Source: Methanosarcinales archaeon | Lineage (GTDB): Archaea > Halobacteriota > Syntropharchaeia > Alkanophagales > Methanospirareceae | NCBI GenBank assembly: GCA_009618475.1 | Contig: WJOV01000110.1 | Location: 1-7,899 of the forward strand | Direction: 5' to 3' | Length of the DNA: 7,899 bases | In this document: in pieces, positions 1-4,548 of the stretch | Position numbering within the stretch: position 1 is the stretch's first letter | How the letters are laid out: every line of letters begins with the position of its first letter | Translations under genes and position numbers: made by a program | Notes under the pieces: model-generated | Database searches by the model: none | What the model saw: only the letters and a program-made list of their open reading frames with translations | Told to the model about the DNA's origin: nothing

Positions 1-646
1 GGTTTTAAATTCGGCGGTTATGCCGAGTACAAATGTCTGCCTGAAGACGGGGTGCTGGCAATAAAACCGACCAATATGACCTTTGAGGAAGCCGCCGCTG
101 TTCCCTGTTCGGGAATTACAGCATTGTGTATTCTTAGAATGGCAAATATCCAGAGCGGACAAAAAGTTTTGATCTATGGCGCCTCTGGAAGTGTAGGTAC
201 ATTTGCAGTACAGCTTGCCAAATCATTCGGGGCAGAAGTTACTGGAGTATGTAGTACCACGAATTTAGAAATGGTGAGATCTCTGGGAGCCGATAAGGTA
301 ATTGATTACACAAAAGAGGATTTTACCCAAAACAGTCAGAGCTATGACGTTATTTTTGATGCAGTAGGCAAGATTTCGTCTTCACGAGGTAAAAGATCGC
401 TAAAGAAGACAGGAATCTATCTTAACATTATAACTTCTTCAGATTCATGCGACAAAAAAAACTTTCACTGAAGATTTAATTTTCCTCAAAGAGCTTATTG
501 AGGCGGGAAAGATAAAATCGGTCATAGATAGACGCTATCCGTTGGAACAGACTGCCGAGGCTCACCGGTATGTCGAAAAAGGGCACAAAAAGGGAAATGT
601 AGTAATAACTTTGGAACATAATAACAAAACCATTAGGAGGAATTGA
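1..646 (+). pseudogene. Broken MDR-family NAD(P)H oxidoreductase (quinone-oxidoreductase-like), 5' end outside window
   Basis: The reading frame is open from base 1 (GFKFGGYAEY...) and aligns with residue 98 onward of the intact oxidoreductase at 2087-3073. It keeps the Rossmann dinucleotide loop (IYGASGSVGTFAVQLAKSFGA) and the VIDYTKEDFTQN segment. The frame stops at 469-471, just after a run of eight A (454-461). The C-terminal part continues in another frame from about 464 to the TGA at 644-646 (EDLIFLKELIEAGK, VIDRRYPL, ending LEHNNKT). Compared with the intact copy, about 25 residues between GIYLNIITSSDS and the EDLIF helix are missing. The damage is therefore a deletion plus a frame change, not only a homopolymer miscount. 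The family reduces quinones or enones with NADPH and needs no zinc. The true start lies upstream of the window. The last frame's stop nearly touches the next gene's ATG at 648, so this was the first gene of the operon. Confidence 0.85.
599..631 (+). repeat. 33-bp direct repeat, oxidoreductase 3' ends (copy 1)
   Basis: The last coding bases of the first broken oxidoreductase (encoding VVITLEHNNKT) are identical over 33 bases to 3038-3070 at the end of the intact gene. The flanking sequence diverges on both sides. Confidence 0.9.
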
Positions 647-647
647 A

Positions 648-1361
648 ATGATAAACCGTATCGTCGATATATCACAACGCAAAGCTGCAAGAATTGCAGG
701 GTTGCTGTATCTAATTGTCATAGTATCCGGTGTCTTCGCTCAGCTTGTTCGCCAGAGTCTTATTGTGCCCGGAGATGCCGCAGCAACAGCTCATAACATT
801 TTGGCTTCTGAATCACTATTCCGTCTCGGCTTTGTGAGCGATCTAATCCAGAGTACGTGTTGGCTTTTGTTGCCCTTTGCTTTATACGTGTTACTAAAAC
901 CAGTTAACAAAAACTTTGCTTCAATTATGGTGTTATTCGTTTTGGCCGGTGTCGCTATGCAGTGCATCAATATGCTTAACCAATTTGCTGCCTTGCTACT
1001 TTTGAGGGGTGCTGATTACTTGAAAGTATTCCAAGCAGATCAGTTGCATGCTCTGACAATGTTCTTTCTCAATATGCACAAATATGGATATTCTAGCGCC
1101 GGGATATTTCATGGCCTTTGGTTACTTCCCCTTGGTTATTTAGTTTTCAAATCGAATTATTTTCCCAGAATTTTTGGCGTCTTGTTGATAATTGCATGTT
1201 TTGGCTTTCTGGTAGATTTTTTTACGTTTTTTCTTTTCCCAAGCTACGCAGCGATAATTTCCCCGATTGTTTTTGCGCCTGCGGCTATTGCGAAATTTTC
1301 ATTTTGCGGTTGGCTTTTGATTAAAGGTGTAAAAATACCTGATATGAAATCAAGGAGATAA
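648..1361 (+). CDS. DUF4386 family integral membrane protein, copy A
   Basis: This is a 237-aa hydrophobic protein that I recognise as DUF4386, a family of unknown function found mainly in bacteria. Six likely membrane segments are visible, at about residues 15-36, 60-83, 92-118, 148-168, 174-198 and 203-227. Family-like stretches include KAARIAGLLYL near the N terminus, the SLIVPGDAAATAHNI loop, NMLNQFAALLL and GLWLLPLGYLVFKS. The ATG at 648 is supported by an AGGAGG Shine-Dalgarno site seven bases upstream. The downstream paralogue at 1365-2054 is clearly related along its whole length. Copy A lacks four residues (RILS in copy B, a 12-nt gap) just before the LLII segment and has a different stretch before the shared tail (WLLIKGVKIPDMKS). 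The gene lies between a broken and an intact oxidoreductase, which suggests an oxidoreductase/membrane-protein unit. The substrate or role is unknown. Confidence 0.88.
   Translation: MINRIVDISQRKAARIAGLLYLIVIVSGVFAQLVRQSLIVPGDAAATAHNILASESLFRLGFVSDLIQSTCWLLLPFALYVLLKPVNKNFASIMVLFVLAGVAMQCINMLNQFAALLLLRGADYLKVFQADQLHALTMFFLNMHKYGYSSAGIFHGLWLLPLGYLVFKSNYFPRIFGVLLIIACFGFLVDFFTFFLFPSYAAIISPIVFAPAAIAKFSFCGWLLIKGVKIPDMKSRR
1311..1351 (+). repeat. 41-bp direct repeat, DUF4386 3' ends (copy 1)
   Basis: The end of DUF4386 copy A (encoding WLLIKGVKIPDMKS) is base-for-base identical over 41 bases to 2010-2050, although the sequence just upstream is much more divergent. Confidence 0.9.
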
Positions 1362-1364
1362 AAA

Positions 1365-2054
1365 ATGAATACAAACAAAAAGACCGCAAGAATCGCAGGA
1401 GTCCTGTATCTACTTGTCGCAATATGCGCGTTCTTCGCAGTATTTGTTCGTTCCAAACTTATTGTGTCAGGAGATGCCGCAATAACAGCAAGTAATATTA
1501 TGGCTTCTGAGTTGCTATTCCGTTTCGGCTTTGTAAGCGATCTAATCATGACAACGTGTTGGATTTTGTTGGCATTTGCTTTATATGTGTTATTTAAACC
1601 GGTAAACAAAAATCATGCTTTGCTTATGGTTTCATTCGTTTTGGTCGGTAGCGCTATAACGTGCATCAATATGCTTAACCAATTTGCTGCTCTGCTAGTT
1701 TTGAACGGTGCTAACTACTTGACAGTACTTGGAACAGATCAGTTACAAGCTCAGGCGATGTTGTTTCTAAAGTTACACGAACATGGAATTATTATCGCTG
1801 AAATATTTTTTGGTCTTTGGTTATTTCCTCTTGGTTATTTAGTTTTCAAGTCAGGATACTTTCCCAAAGTTTTGGGCAGAATTCTGAGCATCTTGTTGAT
1901 AATTGCAGGTTTGGGCTATATGATAGATTTTCTTATATTCTTTCTTTTTCCCAACTTTGATGTGGCAATTACTCAGTTTACGTTTTGGGGTGAAGTGTTA
2001 TTACTTTTGTGGCTTTTGATTAAAGGTGTAAAAATACCTGATATGAAATCCTGA
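1365..2054 (+). CDS. DUF4386 family integral membrane protein, copy B
   Basis: This 229-aa paralogue of copy A starts three bases after copy A's stop codon, with an AAGGAG Shine-Dalgarno site lying over copy A's 3' end. The two must be translated from one mRNA. It has the same membrane layout: hydrophobic segments at about residues 10-28, 52-76, 86-113, 141-162, 168-195 and 203-220. It also has the same conserved loops (KLIVSGDAAITASNI, INMLNQFAALLVL, GLWLFPLGYLVFKSGYFPK). Its C terminus (WLLIKGVKIPDMKS) is encoded by DNA identical to copy A for 41 bases. The length is normal for DUF4386, so copy B looks like the less altered member. The function is unknown, and nothing in it suggests catalytic residues. 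The 32-nt gap to the oxidoreductase at 2087 keeps it in the same operon. Confidence 0.88.
   Translation: MNTNKKTARIAGVLYLLVAICAFFAVFVRSKLIVSGDAAITASNIMASELLFRFGFVSDLIMTTCWILLAFALYVLFKPVNKNHALLMVSFVLVGSAITCINMLNQFAALLVLNGANYLTVLGTDQLQAQAMLFLKLHEHGIIIAEIFFGLWLFPLGYLVFKSGYFPKVLGRILSILLIIAGLGYMIDFLIFFLFPNFDVAITQFTFWGEVLLLLWLLIKGVKIPDMKS
2010..2050 (+). repeat. 41-bp direct repeat, DUF4386 3' ends (copy 2)
   Basis: This is identical to 1311-1351, at the 3' end of DUF4386 copy B. It points to recombination or gene conversion between the tandem genes. Confidence 0.9.
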
Positions 2055-2086
2055 AATTAGGGAAGAAAAAATGAAAGGAAATTAAA

Positions 2087-3073
2087 ATGAAAGCGATTGT
2101 ATATGAAAAATACGGGCCACCGGATGTTCTTCAGCTCAAAGAGGTAGAAAAACCTATCCCTAAGGACAATGAAGTACTGGTGAAAGTTCATGCGGCATCC
2201 GTAAATTATTGTGACTCGACGTTCGTGAGAGGTAAACCGTTAGTGGCCCGCCTATGGTCCGGGCCTCTAAAACCAAAAAACACGATACTCGGAGCTGACG
2301 TAGCGGGGCGGGTTGAAGCGGTTGGCAGAAACGTAAAGCAGTTTCAGCCGGGTGATGAGGTATTCGGGGAAATAGGCGGGTGTGGTTTGGGCGGTTTTGC
2401 CGAGTATGTATCTGTTCCTGAAAATGCATTGGGGTTGAAACCGGCCAATATATCGTTCGAGGAAGCAGCGGCCGTACCTCAAGCGGCAGTCGTCGCCCTG
2501 CAGGGTCTTCGCGATAAAGGACAGATTCAGCCAGGGCAGAAGGTTTTGATTTATGGTGCGTCTGGTGGTATCGGTACCTTTGCAGTGCAGATTGCCAAAT
2601 CGTTCGGGGCTGAAGTAACTGGCGTGTGCAGCACGAGGAATTTGGACATGGTGCGCTCGATTGGTGCAGATCATGTCATTGATTACACTCAAGAAGATTT
2701 CACCCAAAATGAGCAGCGTTATGACCTGATTCTTGCTGCTGCGGGATATCGTTCGATTTTCGATTACAAGCGTGCATTAAGTCCCAAGGGAATTTATGTC
2801 AGTACCGGAGGTTCCATGGCTCAAACTTTCCAAGCTATGCTCCTGGGACCATTTATTTCAATGACCGGGAGCAAGAAAATGGGTGCCCTGCCTGCGAGAT
2901 CAAACCAAAAAGATTTGGCTTTTATGAAAGAGCTTCTTGAAGCCGGCAAGGTCGTACCTGTTATCGATAGACGTTACCCGTTGAGTGAGGTTGCTGAAGC
3001 TCTCCGGTATTATGGAGAAGGACACGCCCAAGGAAAAGTAGTAATAACTTTGGAACATAATAACAAAACCTAA
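2087..3073 (+). CDS. Zinc-independent MDR oxidoreductase (NAD(P)-dependent, quinone oxidoreductase-like)
   Basis: This is an intact 328-aa member of the medium-chain dehydrogenase/reductase superfamily, of usual length. It has an N-terminal GroES-like domain (about 1-125, with VKVHAASVNYCDS, GADVAGRVEAVG and FQPGDEVFGE), then a Rossmann domain. The nucleotide loop GASGGIG is at residues 157-163, followed by AVQIAKSFGAEVTGVCST and GADHVIDYTQEDF. The C-terminal segment KELLEAGKVVPVIDRRYPL...GKVVIT closes the fold. Zinc ligands of true alcohol dehydrogenases are absent, so NAD(P)H-dependent reduction of a quinone, enone or similar carbonyl is likely; the exact substrate cannot be read. The ATG at 2087 follows an AAAGGAAATTAAA leader. 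It is the only undamaged oxidoreductase of three copies in the cluster. It is probably cytosolic and co-transcribed with the DUF4386 pair. Confidence 0.9.
   Translation: MKAIVYEKYGPPDVLQLKEVEKPIPKDNEVLVKVHAASVNYCDSTFVRGKPLVARLWSGPLKPKNTILGADVAGRVEAVGRNVKQFQPGDEVFGEIGGCGLGGFAEYVSVPENALGLKPANISFEEAAAVPQAAVVALQGLRDKGQIQPGQKVLIYGASGGIGTFAVQIAKSFGAEVTGVCSTRNLDMVRSIGADHVIDYTQEDFTQNEQRYDLILAAAGYRSIFDYKRALSPKGIYVSTGGSMAQTFQAMLLGPFISMTGSKKMGALPARSNQKDLAFMKELLEAGKVVPVIDRRYPLSEVAEALRYYGEGHAQGKVVITLEHNNKT
3038..3070 (+). repeat. 33-bp direct repeat, oxidoreductase 3' ends (copy 2)
   Basis: This is identical to 599-631. It ends just before the TAA stop of the intact oxidoreductase, whereas in copy 1 the sequence continues into the Shine-Dalgarno site of the DUF4386 gene. 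Confidence 0.9.
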
Positions 3074-3079
3074 CAAAGC

Positions 3080-3585
3080 GTTGCAGATGATGGCGGTGGA
3101 TATGTTGAATATATCTGCCTTCGGGAAAATGCGGTTGTTTGGTACAGATGTTATAGGAGTATGCAGTACAGGTAATATTGAAATGGTTAAATCTTTAGGA
3201 GCCGATCATGTTATTGATTATACAAAAGAAGATTTTACCGGTAATAGTGAAACATACGATATTATTTTTGATATGGTAGGGAATAGCTCATTTCAAAAGT
3301 GCAAAAAATCACTAACCAAAAAAGGGATTTATCTTATAACCATACCTACATTTCCTATCCTTCTTCAAATGCTTTTGACCTCCCTAACCAGAGAGAGGTA
3401 AGAAAGCTAAGTTTACAATACCCTCCGCGCCCAATGTTAGTGAGCTGAAAATAATAAAACGTATTATTGAAGAAGGAAAGTTAAAAACAGTAATAGGAAA
3501 AAGATATCCTTTGACAGAAATTGTTGAAGCACATAATTATGCGGAAAAAGGACATGCAAGGGCAAATGTAGTTATAATTCTTTAA
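3080..3585 (+). pseudogene. Broken MDR oxidoreductase, third copy: 5' truncated, Rossmann loop deleted, two frame changes
   Basis: Three frames must be joined to read this relic. From about 3089 one frame encodes GGGYVEYICLRENAV, matching residues 101-115 of the intact copy. It then jumps to another frame at about 3137 with FGTDVIGVCSTGNIEMV and VIDYTKEDFTGN, matching from residue 173. The intervening 57 or so residues, including the dinucleotide-binding GxGxxG loop, are gone. That frame stops at 3399-3401 beside a GAGAGAG run. The protein continues in a third frame (GKKAKFTIPSAPNVSELK, KRYPLTEIVEAHNYAEKGH, ending VVIIL) to the TAA at 3583-3585. The first 100 residues are missing altogether, so the remnant begins seven bases after the intact gene's stop. 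An ORF of 106 codons from 3081 covers only the middle and is not a plausible enzyme. The third-frame part differs enough from the intact copy to be an older paralogue, not a fresh duplicate. Confidence 0.85.
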
Positions 3586-3589
3586 TAAT

Positions 3590-3600
3590 TAGGAGATAAA
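3590..3600 (+). other. Orphan Shine-Dalgarno relic (TTAGGAGATAAAA)
   Basis: After the third oxidoreductase relic, an AGGAGATAAAA stretch closely resembles the ribosome binding site of DUF4386 copy B (AAGGAGATAAAAAATG). Here it is followed by CTTTGAAAACC with no start codon or ORF. It probably led into a further operon gene that was lost, and the attC-like element begins about 23 bases later. Confidence 0.5.
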
Positions 3601-3622
3601 AACTTTGAAAACCGCCTCCCAA

Positions 3623-3712
3623 GCACATCATACAACAGCGGATATCCAAAATATTTTATTCACTACGTTCCGAAAATACTTCGGATATCCGCAAATCGTT
3701 ATCTGCAATGTG
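3623..3712 (+). repeat. attC-like recombination site 1 (imperfect palindrome)
   Basis: The left outer arm carries ATACAAC (3630-3636), then one base, then GCGGATATCC (3638-3647). The complementary arm GGATATCCGC is at 3683-3692, followed by five bases (AAATC) and GTTATCT (3698-3704). The stem continues inward with two A:C mismatches (3648-3657 with 3673-3682), leaving a 15-base loop. Outermost, CACAT (3624-3628) can pair with ATGTG (3707-3711). The AAC...GTT ends, the unequal 1-nt and 5-nt unpaired spacers, and the pairing of arms instead of primary sequence are the features of integron attC sites. There is no T-run, so it does not look like a terminator. The site closely matches the element at 4421-4513 in design. 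No integrase is visible, so function is inferred. Confidence 0.65.
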
Positions 3713-3742
3713 GAATAAATAGGGGGAAAGAACATGCGAAAC

Positions 3743-3751
3743 GTTATACGC
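3743..3751 (+). other. Second attC R'-like core (GTTATACGC)
   Basis: GTTATACGC is the exact reverse complement of GCGTATAAC, the left end of the attC-like element at 4422-4430. The following bases (CATTG) also resemble the GCAAT after both other GTT cores. No paired left half is evident immediately upstream. It could be the true 5' border of the inserted cassette, joined at a non-attC site 45 bp beyond the first core. Confidence 0.4.
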
Positions 3752-3759
3752 CATTGCCC

Positions 3760-3767
3760 TTTATATA
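3760..3767 (+). promoter_or_regulatory. Archaeal-type TATA box (TTTATATA) for the TA operon
   Basis: TTTATATA lies 33-40 bases upstream of the antitoxin ATG. Transcription would start near 3789, giving a short leader that begins at or just before the GGGAGGG ribosome binding site (3790-3796). A bacterial-looking TATAAT is also present at 3784-3789, but without a convincing -35 element at the right distance. Confidence 0.6.
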
Positions 3768-3800
3768 GTAGAATGACTTACAATATAATGGGAGGGAAAA

Positions 3801-4046
3801 ATGGAGCAAAAGCAATTAATTGAACGCATTGCGTTAAACCCTAAAATTATGGTAGGAAAACCTCTCATTAGAGGCACGCGGTTAACAGTGCAGTACATTT
3901 TGAATCTATTAGCACATGGAGCAACCGTTGATGAAATTCTCCAGGAATACAAGGGAATAACAAAGGAAGATATTTTAGCCTGTTTGTTGTACGCTTCTGA
4001 AACACTCGAAGACACAACGTTTATGCCTTTAGTAGAGGCGGTTTAG
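3801..4046 (+). CDS. DUF433 family antitoxin (VapB45-like)
   Basis: This 81-aa protein matches DUF433 along nearly its full length. The signature NPKIMVGKPLIRGTRLTVQYIL is at about residues 13-34, followed by LLAHGATVDEILQEYKGITKEDILACLLYASE. Proteins of this family have a winged or homeodomain-like helix-turn-helix and serve as the DNA-binding antitoxin paired with a PIN-like toxin; they usually repress their own operon. The ATG at 3801 follows a strong GGGAGGG site four bases away. The toxin gene begins two bases after the stop codon, so the pair is translationally linked. Binding to the region around 3760-3800 is likely from the family but not shown by the sequence. The gene sits inside the putative cassette with attC-like sites on both sides, a common setting for TA pairs. 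Confidence 0.88.
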   Translation: MEQKQLIERIALNPKIMVGKPLIRGTRLTVQYILNLLAHGATVDEILQEYKGITKEDILACLLYASETLEDTTFMPLVEAV

Positions 4047-4048
4047 AC

Positions 4049-4414
4049 ATGCGTTTTCTTGTTGATGAATGCACGGGTCCTGCAGTTGCTAAATGGTTGC
4101 AAAGATTACATCACGATGTATTTTCCGTTTATGATGAGACTCGAGGATTGGATGATGAGAGCATTATCGAGAAAGCAAATCTTGAGAACTATATCCTGGT
4201 TACCAATGATAAAGATTTTGGCGAACTTGTATTCCGCATGAGAAAACCACACAAAGGTGTAATCCTTTTGCGATTAGAAGATGAACGGTCTGAGAATAAA
4301 ATTGCTGTATTACAGCGAGTATTAGAGTCCTACTCTGACAAGCTTGTCAATAATTTTATAATTGTGACTGAGAAAACTGTCCGTATTGTTGAAGAAAGTA
4401 GGGGTAAACTATGA
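4049..4414 (+). CDS. DUF5615 PIN-like toxin ribonuclease
   Basis: This 121-aa protein belongs to the DUF5615 PIN-like family (Mut7-C/VapC45 type). The N-terminal strand MRFLVDECTG supplies acidic D6 and E7. Further acidic residues D35, D36 and E37 follow, and the motif TNDKDFGEL (residues 52-60) supplies D54 and D56, as expected for a metal-dependent RNase active site. The downstream KGVILLRLED strand is also typical. All key acidic residues appear present, so the toxin should be active. The family cuts RNA and is neutralised by the DUF433 partner encoded immediately upstream (2-nt gap). The stop at 4412-4414 is seven bases from the attC-like palindrome, leaving no room for a separate terminator. 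The RNA target is unknown. Confidence 0.88.
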   Translation: MRFLVDECTGPAVAKWLQRLHHDVFSVYDETRGLDDESIIEKANLENYILVTNDKDFGELVFRMRKPHKGVILLRLEDERSENKIAVLQRVLESYSDKLVNNFIIVTEKTVRIVEESRGKL

Positions 4415-4420
4415 GGCAAC

Positions 4421-4513
4421 GGCGTATAACAGAGCGTATCAGGCTTCGGTGCTATGCACCTTCGCCCAAATCCAGCCTCGCTGGACTTCTGATACGCTCG
4501 TGACGTTATATGC
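4421..4513 (+). repeat. attC-like recombination site 2 (imperfect palindrome with inner hairpins)
   Basis: The outer arms are GCGTATAAC (4422-4430) and GTTATATGC (4505-4513), complementary except at one base. After one base, GAGCGTATCAG (4432-4442) pairs perfectly with CTGATACGCTC (4489-4499), and five bases (GTGAC) separate this arm from GTT. The 46-base interior forms two more hairpins: GGTGC-TAT-GCACC (4448-4460) and TCCAG-CCTCG-CTGGA (4471-4485). The layout (AAC, 1 nt, long arm, variable interior, arm, 5 nt, GTT) is the same as in site 1, and both continue as (C/A)TGCAAT, although the arms differ in sequence. This matches integron attC architecture, where structure and not sequence is conserved. 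It lies between the toxin stop and the 3' end of the convergent EndoQ-like gene. Confidence 0.72.
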
Positions 4514-4548
4514 AATTACACCCCGAAGCCTTCAGAACGAGAAAACGA

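Larger units (their letters stand above)
3698..4505 (+). mobile_element. Putative integron-type gene cassette carrying a toxin-antitoxin module
   Basis: The unit runs from the GTT of attC-like site 1 to the GTT of attC-like site 2, about 807 bp (762 bp if the core at 3743 is the border). It contains a promoter, an antitoxin gene, a toxin gene and, seven bases after the toxin stop, the second attC-like site. Integron cassettes usually have this compact form: one ORF or a TA pair followed directly by attC. TA cassettes are known to carry their own promoters and to stabilise cassette arrays. All genes point the same way as the site. The sequence shows the two similar palindromes and their spacing. 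Mobility by an IntI recombinase is inference, since no intI, attI or Pc promoter lies in the window. Confidence 0.55.

Noticed and set aside
3068..3110. ACCTAAC (3068-3074), a perfect RYYYAAC attC end, with GTTGAAT at 3104
   Set aside because: The two are not complementary to each other and no stem lies between them. The interior is explained by the oxidoreductase relic.
3081..3401. A separate 106-aa gene
   Set aside because: It is the middle section of a broken oxidoreductase. Homologous sequence continues on both sides in other frames and the Rossmann loop is missing.
3784..3789. TATAAT as a bacterial -10 box for the TA operon
   Set aside because: No reasonable -35 is found 16-18 bases upstream, and the TTTATATA at 3760 is well placed for archaeal transcription. 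It is kept only as a remark.
4421..4513. Palindrome as a rho-independent or bidirectional terminator
   Set aside because: Neither strand has a T-run after the stem. The nested structure and the shared AAC/GTT design with site 1 fit attC better, though an effect on convergent transcription is possible.
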